From contig WLWQ01000002.1 of NCBI GenBank assembly GCA_012103535.1, positions 62,001-126,000 of the forward strand: a DNA stretch of 64,000 nt, given 5' to 3'. Below, one piece after another: positions 27,476 to 37,279 of the stretch. This DNA comes from Pseudomonadales bacterium. GTDB lineage: Bacteria; Pseudomonadota; Gammaproteobacteria; Pseudomonadales; Pseudohongiellaceae. A program made the translations under genes and the position numbers. A model generated the notes under the pieces. The model was given only the letters and a program-made list of their open reading frames with translations, searched no databases and was not told where the DNA came from. How positions within the stretch are numbered: position 1 is the first letter of the stretch; each line of letters opens with the position of its first letter.

Positions 27476-28000
27476 ATGAGTACTACTTTTAGAGTAAATG
27501 GCGTGCAGCAAACGGTAGATGTCGATCCATCTAAACCGTTGTTGTGGGTGATACGTGAGCAACTGGCGCTCACCGGAACAAAGTTTGGCTGCGGCATAGC
27601 TCAGTGCGGTGCCTGCACGGTCCAAATAGATGGGCAGGCTACGCGTTCCTGCGTTACTCCGATTTCCGCTGTTGAAGGCAGGGAAGTCACTACAATCGAA
27701 GGACTGGCTTCCGCTTCAGGTGAATTACATCCTGTGCAGCAGGCCTGGATTGACCATCAAGTACCCCAGTGTGGCTACTGCCAGTCTGGACAACTGATGT
27801 CTGCCTCGGCACTGCTTGCCAGCAACCCAAATCCGACCGATGCAGAAATAGACCAGGCAATGCAGGGCAATATTTGCCGCTGCGGCATGTACGGCCGAAT
27901 TCGCAACGCCATCAAGGCAACCAGCGTTGCTTCTTCCGATGACAAACTTTTCTATAACGTAGCTAGTGTAGAGAAAACAGCGGAGGTGGATCATGGGTAA
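27476..28000 (+). CDS. Molybdenum hydroxylase small subunit, two [2Fe-2S] clusters
   Basis: 174 residues from ATG 27476, selected by GGAGAAAG upstream (TTG at 27464 is less likely). The plant-ferredoxin-type cluster uses C39, C44, C47 and C59; the second cluster uses C99, C102, C134 and C136 ([17 protein letters not shown]). This is the electron-transfer subunit of the isoquinoline 1-oxidoreductase / aldehyde oxidase group, passing electrons from the molybdenum centre of the next gene product. It overlaps that gene by 8 nt, so the two subunits are co-translated. No FAD subunit is encoded here, as usual for the Ior type that uses an external acceptor. Confidence 0.93.
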   Translation: MSTTFRVNGVQQTVDVDPSKPLLWVIREQLALTGTKFGCGIAQCGACTVQIDGQATRSCVTPISAVEGREVTTIEGLASASGELHPVQQAWIDHQVPQCGYCQSGQLMSASALLASNPNPTDAEIDQAMQGNICRCGMYGRIRNAIKATSVASSDDKLFYNVASVEKTAEVDHG

Positions 28001-30257
28001 GTGGACTAGACGTGCATTTATAACAACCGGTTTAGTTGCCGGCGGTGGACTCGTCGTAGGAATCGCTGTTCGTCCTGGCAACCAAGTTAAAGGTCTTGCA
28101 TCTAAAGTTGGAGAAGAGGGTGGTCAGTTAATTCACTCCTACGTCAAGATCGATACGGATAATGTAGTAACCGCAATCATTCCCCATTCCGAAATGGGCC
28201 AGGGTGTACAAACTGCGTTGGGACAGATGCTCGCCGAAGAGCTGGATGCCGATTGGGATCTAGTGCGAACGGAAGAAGCGCCGGCAATCGGTGAGTATGC
28301 TACCTACGCAGCGGGTCGAAGTTATCTGATGGCCGGGATGGATTTTTCTAATCTTGTCATTCCGACCGTTGATGGTTTGATGATGCGAGTTGCCGATACA
28401 TTAAATCTGCAAATCACCGGTGGCAGCATGAGTGTGCGCACCACGGGAATCATTTCAATGCGAATCGCAGGTGCTGCTACCAGAGAAATGTTGCAACGAG
28501 CTGCAGCAGATAGCTGGGGTGTTCCAGTAAATGAAGTAATCACCGAAGACAGTCACCTGATCCATGCCGCAAGTAACCGAAGAGAGCCATACGCCGCTTT
28601 TGCAAATGAAGTTGCGCAGATGACTCCATCGCAGACCCCCACATTTAAAGATCCAGCCGATTACAAAATCGTCGGGACCCACAAGCCGCGCGTAGACATT
28701 CCAGCGAAAGTGGATGGCACGGCGCAATTTGCATTAGATGTGCGACTACCAGACATGGTCTATGCCTCTGTAGTTCGCTCACCGGTTCCCGGCGGCAGCA
28801 TAGTCTCCGTTGATGACAGTGCAGCCCGAGCAATCGATGGCGTGATCGATGTCGTAAGAATTCCAGCTGCTTCCGTTGGCAGCATGTTGGGAGACACGCT
28901 TTCAAGCGAATCTGTTGCAGTTGTTGCTGACAGTTATTGGACTGCCAACAAGGCAATCCAGGAAGTACAAGTGCAATGGAGCGCAACAGGAAATGAGTCT
29001 GTCTCCAGTGACGGAATTTTCGCGCAGTTCGATCAGGATATTTCAGCTGGAACGGAACGCCAGACAGATCGTGTGCAAGGTGAAACCGAAGCAATCTTTG
29101 CCAATGCTGCAAAGGTAATTGATGCTGACTACCACGTGCCATTTTTAGCACACACTTGTATGGAACCCTTAAACGCCACGGCGATTGTTAACGCCGATAG
29201 CGCTGAGATCTGGGTTGGCTGCCAGAATCCATTGGGTTTCCGTAGAGACATTGCAACCATACTGGACATGGATCCAGAGAATGTCACTCTCCACAACCAA
29301 TTGATGGGTGGTGGCTTCGGAAGAAAAGCTCGTCCCGACTGGGCGATGCAAACAGCATTTCTTGCCAGAGAAGTAGGACGACCGGTGCAATTGATCTGGT
29401 CCCGGGAAGAAGATGTGCGGCAAGATTTGTATCGACCTGCTGTTCAGAGTCGTTTCCGTGCTGCCTTCGATGCCAATGACAACATTCTCGCCTGGCAAAA
29501 CACCTATACCAACAAGAACGAACCCATCGAAGCTCCACTTATTCCTTACGCTGTTGCAGCGCAGGATATTGGCTGGGTAAGTAGTCCTGTGCATGTCCCT
29601 TTTGGTGCGTGGCGTAGTGTGGATCATTCTCAGCATGGATTCTTTACCGAATCATTTATCGATGAAGCGGCTAGTGCTGCCGGTAAGGATGCTTTCGAGT
29701 TTCGTGCTGCATTACTCAACGACAGTCCGCGTCATCTAGCCGTGCTGACTAAAGTTGCGGAAGAAGCGAACTGGAGTCGGCCACTTGCCGAAGGAAGAGG
29801 TCGGGGAATTTCTTTGCAGGAATCATTCGGCTCCATCGTCGCACAAGTAGTAGAAGTCACGGTTGTGAATGGTGAAGTGTCAGTAGATCGAGTTGTTGCT
29901 GCAATTGATCCGGGTCTAGCGGTGGCACTGGATGGAATTGCGGCGCAAATAGAATCAGGCATTATTTACGGACTTACCGCGGCACTGCACGGTGAAATTA
30001 CCATTGAGAACGGTGCGGTTGAGCAAGGTAACTTTAATGACTACGAGGCAGTTCGCATGAGTGAAGCGCCAGTCATTGAAACCCACGTCATCAATAGCGG
30101 ACACGCTATCGGCGGAGCTGGCGAACCAGGCACACCCGGTATTGCACCTGCCTTAGCAAACGCAGTGTTCAACGCAACAGGCATTCGAGTCCGTCAACTA
30201 CCACTTAAGAATTTTGACTTGAATATTCAAGCCGAAGAAACCGGTGTGGTTGCTTAA
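27993..30257 (+). CDS. Exported molybdopterin-binding subunit (IorB/aldehyde dehydrogenase type)
   Basis: 754 residues, with a twin-arginine leader ([21 protein letters not shown]), so the folded cofactor enzyme is exported with its Fe-S partner. The molybdopterin-binding signatures are clear: [20 protein letters not shown] near residue 64, [11 protein letters not shown] near 438-448, and [16 protein letters not shown] with the catalytic Glu near residue 710. It oxidises or hydroxylates an aldehyde or N-heterocycle; the exact substrate is unknown. Length is typical. Together with the 2Fe-2S subunit it forms a two-gene operon controlled, by inference, by the divergent TetR. Confidence 0.93.
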   Translation: MGKWTRRAFITTGLVAGGGLVVGIAVRPGNQVKGLASKVGEEGGQLIHSYVKIDTDNVVTAIIPHSEMGQGVQTALGQMLAEELDADWDLVRTEEAPAIGEYATYAAGRSYLMAGMDFSNLVIPTVDGLMMRVADTLNLQITGGSMSVRTTGIISMRIAGAATREMLQRAAADSWGVPVNEVITEDSHLIHAASNRREPYAAFANEVAQMTPSQTPTFKDPADYKIVGTHKPRVDIPAKVDGTAQFALDVRLPDMVYASVVRSPVPGGSIVSVDDSAARAIDGVIDVVRIPAASVGSMLGDTLSSESVAVVADSYWTANKAIQEVQVQWSATGNESVSSDGIFAQFDQDISAGTERQTDRVQGETEAIFANAAKVIDADYHVPFLAHTCMEPLNATAIVNADSAEIWVGCQNPLGFRRDIATILDMDPENVTLHNQLMGGGFGRKARPDWAMQTAFLAREVGRPVQLIWSREEDVRQDLYRPAVQSRFRAAFDANDNILAWQNTYTNKNEPIEAPLIPYAVAAQDIGWVSSPVHVPFGAWRSVDHSQHGFFTESFIDEAASAAGKDAFEFRAALLNDSPRHLAVLTKVAEEANWSRPLAEGRGRGISLQESFGSIVAQVVEVTVVNGEVSVDRVVAAIDPGLAVALDGIAAQIESGIIYGLTAALHGEITIENGAVEQGNFNDYEAVRMSEAPVIETHVINSGHAIGGAGEPGTPGIAPALANAVFNATGIRVRQLPLKNFDLNIQAEETGVVA

Positions 30258-30335
30258 ACGTCAACAGAAAATGAGTCAGAGTAGATTACGTAAGTAGCTT
30301 ATTCTGGCTCGATTTCATTTCAGAGTATCACCTTC

Positions 30336-30617
30336 TTGAAAATCTTATCTCGCGCTTGGCAAATTACCAACCGCTGCTTCAAGTGGTGGGGAATATTTCT
30401 AGTCTTTCTTTTATTCATCTCAGCGATTGCTTTGATGACTGGCGTGTTAACTCTCGATGTTGATCTGGATTTGGTCATTGTTGACGATGTCACAAATCCA
30501 ATGTTTGCACTCATCTTCTTTGCCTTAATCTTGTTGTTGGTTTTTTATCCGGTTCTGTTTGTGGTCGTATTACCAATAGCATACTTAATAAGTTTCAAAA
30601 CTAAAGAAGCAGATTAA
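30336..30617 (+). CDS. Small membrane protein, unknown function
   Basis: 93 residues, TTG start, with two hydrophobic segments (WWGIFLVFLLFISAIALMTGVL and MFALIFFALILLLVFYPVLF) and a short acidic loop between them. No SD clearly favours the start. It lies between the molybdenum hydroxylase and ABC operons and might belong with either. Coding status is moderate. Confidence 0.5.
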   Translation: MKILSRAWQITNRCFKWWGIFLVFLLFISAIALMTGVLTLDVDLDLVIVDDVTNPMFALIFFALILLLVFYPVLFVVVLPIAYLISFKTKEAD

Positions 30618-30738
30618 AAAATAGTAAGAACCAGTGAATAGCTTGAAGGATTAAGAGCGATCTCTTGCTTTTATCTCGGTGTAAGCCAAAATATCCTATC
30701 GACTTTCGCATGCTCACTAATCGTCGAGGTAAAGAAAA

Positions 30739-31683
30739 CTGACTCTCCTTAAAGTTGACAACGTTACAAAAAAATATGGAGAAATCGTGGCGCTTGACGG
30801 CGTCTCCTTTTTAGTTGAACCCAATGAGATTGTGGCTCTGCTTGGTGCGAATGGCTCGGGTAAAACTACCTGCATTAAATCAATCTGTTCGTTAATCGAA
30901 ACTGATGCAGGTGAAATCGAAGTCGATGGCACGAATATTCGACCCTCTCCTCAGTATCTCACTAATGTGGGCGCCGTCCTCGAGGGCGCGCGCAATGTGC
31001 ACTGGCGCCTGACCACTCTGCAAAATGCGCAGTATTTTTCAACGCTAAAGGGTGGAAGCTGGGCTAAGTGTCGAAGAGTAGCTGACATGTTCATCGAGTT
31101 ACTTGGCCTGGACGATCAGTTGGCATTGGAAGTCGGTAAGATGTCGACTGGCAATCGGCAAAAGGTGGCGATTCTCTGTGCGCTGTTGCATGAACCAAGT
31201 CTAATACTGCTCGATGAGCCCACAATAGGTCTTGATGTAGATACAGTTGCACAGTTGAAGGATTTTTTTGTCGAACAATCCCGGTCGCAAGATCAAGGTT
31301 TCCTGATTACTTCTCACGACCTCAATTTTATTGATGAAATCTGTGATCGGGTTGTAGTCTTGAGTGAAGGCGAGAAAGTCTTTGATGGTTCGTTGCCGAA
31401 ACTCAAGCAACTGGTCCACCAGTTTGAGCTCATTCTGGAATCAACTTATGAATTCGACGGAGCTCAACAATCGAACCTGATGGAAGTGATTAAGGAATCC
31501 AATACTGGAATTGTTCGCGAAGCCAATAGCCTGACAATTCGTTTTAATAATGCACAAACGGGCATGGATATAGTAGGCAAAGCGCATGCGATGGGAATCG
31601 CGGCTGCTCACCTTGAAATAAAACGGATATCGATGGAGCAAGCATACCGGGAACTGGTGAAAGGAAATAGCAATGGCGAATAG
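30739..31683 (+). CDS. ABC transporter ATP-binding protein with apparent CTG start
   Basis: 314 residues. Walker A is GANGSGKTT, signature MSTGNRQKVAILCAL, Walker B LILLDEPTIGLD, and the H-loop ITSHDLNF. The first ATG/GTG/TTG codon in frame is GTG 30787, but that would remove the essential first strand LKVDNVTKKYGEIV. The frame is open back to the stop at 30730-30732, and CTG 30739 is the only start-like codon, eight bases after GAGGT. I therefore place the start at CTG. The ABC permease gene starts 11 nt before its stop. It energises an ABC-2 type exporter of unknown cargo. Confidence 0.85.
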   Translation: MTLLKVDNVTKKYGEIVALDGVSFLVEPNEIVALLGANGSGKTTCIKSICSLIETDAGEIEVDGTNIRPSPQYLTNVGAVLEGARNVHWRLTTLQNAQYFSTLKGGSWAKCRRVADMFIELLGLDDQLALEVGKMSTGNRQKVAILCALLHEPSLILLDEPTIGLDVDTVAQLKDFFVEQSRSQDQGFLITSHDLNFIDEICDRVVVLSEGEKVFDGSLPKLKQLVHQFELILESTYEFDGAQQSNLMEVIKESNTGIVREANSLTIRFNNAQTGMDIVGKAHAMGIAAAHLEIKRISMEQAYRELVKGNSNGE

Positions 31684-32443
31684 TCTAGCTCGACTCTCCC
31701 TTAATGAATGCAAGCTGCAGTTTTATGAAATGCGCCAGTACTGGTTCGAAACTGTGTTTGGTCTCCTGTTTTTTTCCGGTCTCTTTCTAGCTTTGTTCTT
31801 CGGTATCAAGATTTTTATTCCAGATGATCAAAACACGCTCTCCCTGGATGGCCTGATGATGGGCTATGTACTTTTTGCTTTTTGTTCCGGCGCTTTCAAC
31901 GCGGTGCCCGAAACACTCGGTAGCTATACCCAGAAGGGATTTCTCGAGCAGCTCTATATGACCCCTTCCGGCTTCACCAGTTTCTTGATTGCTCGAGTTT
32001 TAGCGACCCTGTTTGTCACTTTACTCTCAACAATAGTCCTTGCCTATTTTGCCATGGCAGTTTCAGGTAATTGGATCGATCTGAATTTGTTTGTATTGGT
32101 GCCATTGTTGTTTCTAATGTCGCCATCCATCATCGGCATAGGCATGATAATTGGTGGCATGACGCTTGTGTATAAGCGTGTCGGCATTGTTGCCAACCTT
32201 GCTATGTTAGGAATTATCGCCCTGGTTTCAATCCCGGCGTTACCGCCAAATCTAGCGAGCCTGCTTCCGCTTGCCCCCGGAGCGCACCTCGCGCGCATTG
32301 CCGTGCTTGAACAACAATCAGTGCCACTCACATATTTCTTGATTGTCATGCTGAACTCGGTGTTTTATCTCGCTCTTGGAATGGTTATCTATAAGCAATT
32401 TGAAAAAATGGCAAAGAGGAAAAATTTAGTAGGACAGTACTAA
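31673..32443 (+). CDS. ABC-2 type transporter permease
   Basis: A 256-residue inner-membrane protein with about six hydrophobic segments (FETVFGLLFFSGLFLALFFG at the start, LFVTLLSTIVLAYFAMAV in the middle, YFLIVMLNSVFYLALGMVIY at the end), layout of an ABC-2 permease. ATG 31673 lies inside the ATPase gene, so they are translationally coupled and form one transporter. Substrate unknown; possible role in efflux or envelope lipid export. Confidence 0.87.
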   Translation: MANSLARLSLNECKLQFYEMRQYWFETVFGLLFFSGLFLALFFGIKIFIPDDQNTLSLDGLMMGYVLFAFCSGAFNAVPETLGSYTQKGFLEQLYMTPSGFTSFLIARVLATLFVTLLSTIVLAYFAMAVSGNWIDLNLFVLVPLLFLMSPSIIGIGMIIGGMTLVYKRVGIVANLAMLGIIALVSIPALPPNLASLLPLAPGAHLARIAVLEQQSVPLTYFLIVMLNSVFYLALGMVIYKQFEKMAKRKNLVGQY

Positions 32444-32521
32444 TTCATTATTAAGCAATGGATTCCTCAATACTGATATTGGAAAGAATGTGCGACTGGG
32501 TTTTTTCACAAGTCAATAGAT

Positions 32522-33307
32522 CTACCAGTTGTCTCTCAAACTTCCTAAGCTGACAAATACAGACTCCGGATCATTGGCTTGATCAGCAAACTCTTTCTGC
32601 AAATTATTAATGATCTCCGTGTTGTCCAGTCTAAAAAAGGGATTGATCTGCTTTTCTGTTGCCATGGTGGTGACGGTTCTATCTTCCGGGGTTTGATCTT
32701 CAGTTTCGGCTAATAAAATTTTAGCCGCTTCGTTATTCGGTTCTCGCGATAGTGAGAATCTCAGGTTGTTAACGATATAGTCGTGACCGGGATAGATACT
32801 GGTGTTGTCTGGCAGCTTCGCCAGTTGTTCTACAAAAGTCTTGTACATCACGTGCACATTGCCGCCAAATTTGCAGTTTCCAGAACTCGCATTGAAAAGT
32901 GTGTCTCCGCATAAAAGTGCTGCGTCTCCAATTTCGGATAGCAAACAAACATGGGCCATCGTATGACCCGGTGTATCGAGAACCCGTAATCGAACAGTGC
33001 TACCTACTTCAACGCAATCGCCCACACTCAATCCCACATCTACATCAGGAATGCTATCGATGGCATTTTTGTGTGCATGAATTTTTGCGCCGGTAGCGGC
33101 AACAACACCAGGATTGCCATCGATATGATCGAAATGTTCATGGGTATTGATGATTTTGACAATGCGACAAGATTGACGCTCTGCCTCAGCCAGGCATTTA
33201 TCCACATCCAATGGATCGACAATAATTGCTTCGTTCGTATTCTCACAGATGATGAGATGACAATAGTTATTAAGCGAATTGTCCATGTAGATTCTGATAA
33301 TTTTCAT
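32522..33307 (-). CDS. Hydroxyacylglutathione hydrolase-like metallo-beta-lactamase protein
   Basis: 261 residues with the zinc motif THEHFDHIDG at residues 55-64, GHTMAHVCL, CGDTLFNASSG and the final PGHDYIV, the order of a glyoxalase II. It probably hydrolyses S-lactoylglutathione or another thioester. The C-terminal ETEDQTPEDRTVTTMATEKQ and INPFFRL stretch is like glyoxalase II tails. The start ATG has a good SD (AGAGGAAATAG). Exact substrate is uncertain; related thioesterases share the motifs. Confidence 0.82.
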   Translation of the reverse strand: MKIIRIYMDNSLNNYCHLIICENTNEAIIVDPLDVDKCLAEAERQSCRIVKIINTHEHFDHIDGNPGVVAATGAKIHAHKNAIDSIPDVDVGLSVGDCVEVGSTVRLRVLDTPGHTMAHVCLLSEIGDAALLCGDTLFNASSGNCKFGGNVHVMYKTFVEQLAKLPDNTSIYPGHDYIVNNLRFSLSREPNNEAAKILLAETEDQTPEDRTVTTMATEKQINPFFRLDNTEIINNLQKEFADQANDPESVFVSLGSLRDNW

Positions 33308-33567
33308 AATTCTATTTCCTCTTAATCGCTACTAGTCTTTTTGGTTAATGCCTGAAGTGACTATTTCTACCAACACATTAACTATTTTGACAATGAAAAA
33401 TTCCGAATGATGCTTAGCTAATTGCTATCAAAGAACTTTAAGTGTTAAAAACGTAGTCTTAAGCATTAGATTAAAAATCCTGACTTTACTAGCTCATTAA
33501 GCTTAATCCTATTGATTTGAGTAACCGCAATTTAAGCGTTACCAAGAATCCAAAAAGGAACAATAAA

Positions 33568-34044
33568 ATGATGATAAGACTATTTACAGTTTTCGCTGTG
33601 CTTTTCGGCTTCGGTTCACTGATATATTCACAGTCTGCAATGCCGCCAGGCAGATACATCGATGCTGATGACATCTCGAGCGCTCTGGCGAGTTCGTTAG
33701 CGGACAGGCCAAGTTTAGGCGTTAGTGGCATCGACAGTGGTGATGACTTTGCCGTTAATCTGATTCGGCGCACAACTGGTGCTGGAGCAATTATTCACGC
33801 CGATGCCACCGAATACCATTTCATCACCGAAGGTGCAGGGGTACTCGTTACAGGAGGTGTTTCGGTCAGGCCTGCCGGCGGAGGGTCGGCAAATATCGAA
33901 GGTGGTCATGCCCAGCGCGTAACTGTAGGAGATACAATTGTTATTCCACAGGGTACGCCGCATCAATATACCTCGGTAGAAGGAGTTGTAACCTACCTGG
34001 AAGTAAGATTTCATACTGGAAAATATTCAGGTGGTAGCAACTAG
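33568..34044 (+). CDS. Secreted cupin-domain protein
   Basis: 158 residues from ATG 33568, preferred because AAGGAAC lies seven bases upstream and the chain then opens with a signal peptide (FTVFAVLFGFGSLIYSQSA). A single cupin domain shows the metal-site motifs HADATEYHFITEGAGVLVTG and GDTIVIPQGTPHQYTS. Enzymatic or binding role unknown. Glycine-rich loop PAGGGSANIEGGHAQ. Single gene, divergent from the glyoxalase-like gene. Confidence 0.82.
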   Translation: MMIRLFTVFAVLFGFGSLIYSQSAMPPGRYIDADDISSALASSLADRPSLGVSGIDSGDDFAVNLIRRTTGAGAIIHADATEYHFITEGAGVLVTGGVSVRPAGGGSANIEGGHAQRVTVGDTIVIPQGTPHQYTSVEGVVTYLEVRFHTGKYSGGSN

Positions 34045-34343
34045 AATTTTACAAGGTCGAGTATTTTGATCGGAGAACTTTTCCGAAAATTAAAATAGTG
34101 CTGATTCTTTAGAAAGATTTTTTGTTTAAAAAATCTATCACTGTTGTTCCCGTGGTAATCCCACAGGAAACTTCTCTTCAAAATTCTCCGGTAGAAGATG
34201 AAGTAATCTATATTGTTTGCGATTCAATATGAAAAATATTACGGATGTAGTAACTAATAATTGATAGGATCGAGTATTCGTTCTCTCACCTCCTCGATAT
34301 AGTCAATCTACTCTGATACTGTTTTTCAGAAATAAAGCTCATG
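34045..34343 (+). other. Intergenic region with two hairpins
   Basis: No gene seen. It contains an A/T hairpin AGATTTTTT (34115-34123) / AAAAAATCT (34128-34136) with a GTTT loop and another hairpin with GTGG (34152-34155) and CCAC (34161-34164) plus outer TTCC/GGAA. The first may serve as a terminator for the cupin gene, but there is no clean T-tract. Confidence 0.4.
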
Positions 34344-34646
34344 CTATTCGTTGCTATTTAAAAGGATATAGGCCTTCACTCGCTTAGTTTTTTTATGCAG
34401 CTCCATCCAGATTTCCCGAGTCTCTTTTGTTTTTGATTTTCTTGCTCGAACCAACGCAAACAGTTCTAAGGGATTGATATCCAGTACCTGTGCTACCAAC
34501 AAGCATTTTTCATCGCTCATTGCCCCTTCTCTTCTTATTCGGCTGATGTGTTGGCGGGAAATATCAAGGAATTTGGCCAACTCCGTGTCTGAGCTGAAGC
34601 CTTTCTTTTTAACAATTTGATCTAGATAAATTCCTAAATAACTCAT
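34344..34646 (-). CDS. Small helix-turn-helix DNA-binding protein
   Basis: 100 residues with a lambda-repressor/Cro-type HTH (SDTELAKFLDISRQHISRIR, about 19-38), then a helix with DINPLELFALVRARKSK and a basic tail. No ligand domain. The GTAGG-N7-CCTAC repeat just upstream may be its own operator. Regulated genes unknown. Confidence 0.78.
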   Translation of the reverse strand: MSYLGIYLDQIVKKKGFSSDTELAKFLDISRQHISRIRREGAMSDEKCLLVAQVLDINPLELFALVRARKSKTKETREIWMELHKKTKRVKAYILLNSNE

Positions 34647-34981
34647 AGTAAATTCTTGCCTAAGGGAGTAGGAAAAATACCTACATTCTTGTCAACTGGA
34701 TACGTGACAAACTGAGGAATAAGGTACTTGGTAGCTTGTCGATTTATTAATTGACGACCTGAGTATTATGATTCTTAAAGTTTGTTGTGTTATACGTTGA
34801 GTAATAGTTTGTAGATTGTAGCCACCTATAACAATTCTTATGTCATTTAAAGTTAGATGAAATCATTTGCAGATGTGTTATTTGAGATAATTTCGCAACT
34901 TAATACAGTAAACAAAATATTAGAATCGAAAGAATTTATGTAATCAGCGTAAACATTCACTAATTTAAATGTAGACTCATT
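34647..34981 (+). other. Divergent region between the HTH gene and the sensor kinase
   Basis: An A+T-rich 335-nt stretch without genes. It carries GTAGG-N7-CCTAC (34668-34684) and TTGTCA (34689-34694) / TGACAA (34705-34710), the latter with a 10-nt spacer. No SD is obvious before the kinase ATG at 34982. Confidence 0.4.
34668..34684 (-). promoter_or_regulatory. Possible operator of the small HTH protein
   Basis: GTAGG and CCTAC arms with a 7-nt spacer lie 22 nt before the start of the HTH gene. Position and symmetry fit an autoregulatory site; the short arms make chance possible. Confidence 0.3.
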
Positions 34982-37279
34982 ATGAAGACGAGCGGGGTTT
35001 GGCAGTACTTGTTTCCTTTTGACTCAGTGTCTGACAGCAAAGTTGTTGCGTTTGATTCGGCAACTCGTGCTCAAGTTAATTCCATACTCAAAAAATTACC
35101 TCTAATACTTCTGTCTGACATGGTGGTTGGCACCTATCTGTTTGTTGCGTTGCTTCTAATTACAGACAGTTGGTTACCTGCCATTTGGTATGGAATTCTC
35201 GCATCTACCTGTCTTGCACGCGGATTGTTTGTCTATGGCAATGATCGTAATCCACGGATATTTTTGAACACATTAAAAGCCAGGTGGTACTTCGTGTTTT
35301 CGGGAGCTCTGGTTGGAGGATTCGTCTGGTCTTGTATTTGGTTTTTCCTTCCTCCTGAAACGGGATTCGTTGAGTATGGCTTAGTTGTATTGTGGCAATG
35401 TGGGGTGCTTGCCGGTGCCGCAGCCTCTCTCTCTATTATCAGGAAAGTATATTTAGCCTTTATAGCTTCACCAGTAATTGTAACTTTTGTTTTTCTCTAT
35501 TTTGACTCCAGTGGCGCAGCCGCGCTATTGGGTGGAGCGTTTTTGTCTTATGTTTTCTTTATAGTCCCCCTTGGACTGCATATTGGTAACGAGCTAAACC
35601 ACGGAATTTTTCTTGGATTGACCAATACCAACCTTGAGAAGGAAATAAAACAGGACAGGAGAAAGCTCAAGCACCAGGAAACGCAACTTGTTGAACAAAA
35701 TCTTCGGGAAAAAGGCCTCATTTCAGAAAAGATTCTAGCGGACAAGAAACTTCGAGCAGCGGCTGAGGAACGGCTATTGCTATTGGAGTCTATTGAAGAA
35801 GGAATTTTTGGGATCAATAGTATTGGAAAAGTTACGTTCGTTAATCCATCAGCGCTTAACTTACTTGGTTACAATGAAGACGATATCGTAGGTGAGCGCG
35901 CTTCAAAACTAATTCTCCGCCGTGGTGTTGATGCAGATGTCTATATCGAGTGCTCCAACGCGATGACGAATTGCTATCAGAAAGGAATTGCATCAACTGG
36001 TGTTTACAGCAAGTTTATTGGTAAAGAGGGGAAAACACTCCCAGTGCGATTCTCTTGCTGGCCTATTAGTAAGGAAGGACGAATTATTGGCGCTGTTGTC
36101 AGTTTTTCAGACATCACCAAACAAAAAGAGATGGAAGAGTTATTGATCCAATCCCAAAAGATGGAAGCTATGGGGAGAATCACCGGAGGCGTTTCCCATG
36201 ATTTTAACAATCTGCTGACAGTCATCATGGGAAACTTGCAGTTCTTGAGAAAGCAGGCCGGTGCAAACCAGTCCATGTTGGAATTGATAAGCAAGATAAT
36301 GAATGCAGCTCGCAGCGGAGCAGATTTGGTTAATCGGCTTCTTGGATTTTCTAAGGATCAAAAACTAACCTTAGAGTCCTATGACATTAACGGTTTGTTG
36401 TTGGAGATAGAGGGCTTTCTTGAACGCATACTTGGTGAAAATATAGTTTTGGAATTTAGTCTTAGTGATGAGGAATGCTTCGCCAAAACTGACAGTACGC
36501 AACTTCAAAACGCGATTCTAAACCTTTGCGTTAATGCGAGAGACGCTATGCATTCAGGTGGTAAGCTAAATATCTCTGCAAACAAAATTCGGCCAGACTG
36601 GGCTCCACTGGCCACAAAAACAGGTGCTGAATATATTGAGCTGACAGTTCAGGATAACGGAATAGGCATGTCAGACGAAGTGCAGTCACAGATTTTTGAA
36701 CCGTTCTTCACCACCAAAGATACTGACAAAGGATCTGGTCTGGGACTTAGTACGGTTTATGGTTTCTTACAGCAATCTGGAGGTTACATAACTGTCAGCA
36801 GTGAAATAGGAAAAGGCACAGTATTCAAGATGTATGTACAAGCGACAAATTCCACCGAAAAATCAGAAGATGTTGTTGCTCTTGTATCTTCAGGAGTCAA
36901 GTATCAGGGAACAATCCTTGTAGTTGAAGACGACGACAATGTTCGAAGTGTGGCTGCTCAGATGTTAGTTGATGCGGGGTTTGAAGTGGTTACAGCAAAG
37001 GACGGAAAATCTGGATTGCAACAATTCAAAAACCACCCGGAAATTGATTTGGTTTTCTCAGATATCATCATGCCAGGAGGAATGACAGGGATCGAAATGG
37101 CAAAGCGCATATTGAGAAAGAGGCCAAATGCACCAATCTTGTTGGCAACTGGATACACTGAAAAAGTATTGAAAGACAGTATTCCCAAGTCAGGCAACGT
37201 CATCTGCGTAAGCAAGCCCTACGATACCAATGAATTGCCGAAGGTCGCACATTCGCTGATAGACAAGGTTGCATCATGA
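34982..37279 (+). CDS. Hybrid sensor histidine kinase with PAS and receiver domains
   Basis: 765 residues. About six hydrophobic segments (35-210) are followed by a coiled coil (LEKEIKQDRRKLKHQETQ), a PAS domain (about 265-385, LLLLESIEEGIFGINS to VVSFSDITKQKEMEE), the phosphoacceptor domain GRITGGVSHDFNNLLTVIMG with His near 403, an ATPase domain (NAILNLCVNARDAM, DNGIGMSDEV, GSGLGLSTVYG) and a C-terminal receiver (VEDDDNVRSVAAQML, Asp in DLVFSDIIMP near 692). The SHDFNN form is the HWE-independent NtrB-like type. It overlaps the next gene by 4 nt (ATGA) and both likely act in one phosphorelay. Signal unknown. Confidence 0.92.
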   Translation: MKTSGVWQYLFPFDSVSDSKVVAFDSATRAQVNSILKKLPLILLSDMVVGTYLFVALLLITDSWLPAIWYGILASTCLARGLFVYGNDRNPRIFLNTLKARWYFVFSGALVGGFVWSCIWFFLPPETGFVEYGLVVLWQCGVLAGAAASLSIIRKVYLAFIASPVIVTFVFLYFDSSGAAALLGGAFLSYVFFIVPLGLHIGNELNHGIFLGLTNTNLEKEIKQDRRKLKHQETQLVEQNLREKGLISEKILADKKLRAAAEERLLLLESIEEGIFGINSIGKVTFVNPSALNLLGYNEDDIVGERASKLILRRGVDADVYIECSNAMTNCYQKGIASTGVYSKFIGKEGKTLPVRFSCWPISKEGRIIGAVVSFSDITKQKEMEELLIQSQKMEAMGRITGGVSHDFNNLLTVIMGNLQFLRKQAGANQSMLELISKIMNAARSGADLVNRLLGFSKDQKLTLESYDINGLLLEIEGFLERILGENIVLEFSLSDEECFAKTDSTQLQNAILNLCVNARDAMHSGGKLNISANKIRPDWAPLATKTGAEYIELTVQDNGIGMSDEVQSQIFEPFFTTKDTDKGSGLGLSTVYGFLQQSGGYITVSSEIGKGTVFKMYVQATNSTEKSEDVVALVSSGVKYQGTILVVEDDDNVRSVAAQMLVDAGFEVVTAKDGKSGLQQFKNHPEIDLVFSDIIMPGGMTGIEMAKRILRKRPNAPILLATGYTEKVLKDSIPKSGNVICVSKPYDTNELPKVAHSLIDKVAS

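Noticed and set aside
28645-29151. Long minus-strand frame inside the molybdopterin subunit gene
   Set aside because: Fully antisense to a gene with clear domains; composition looks random (Gln/Arg/His-rich).
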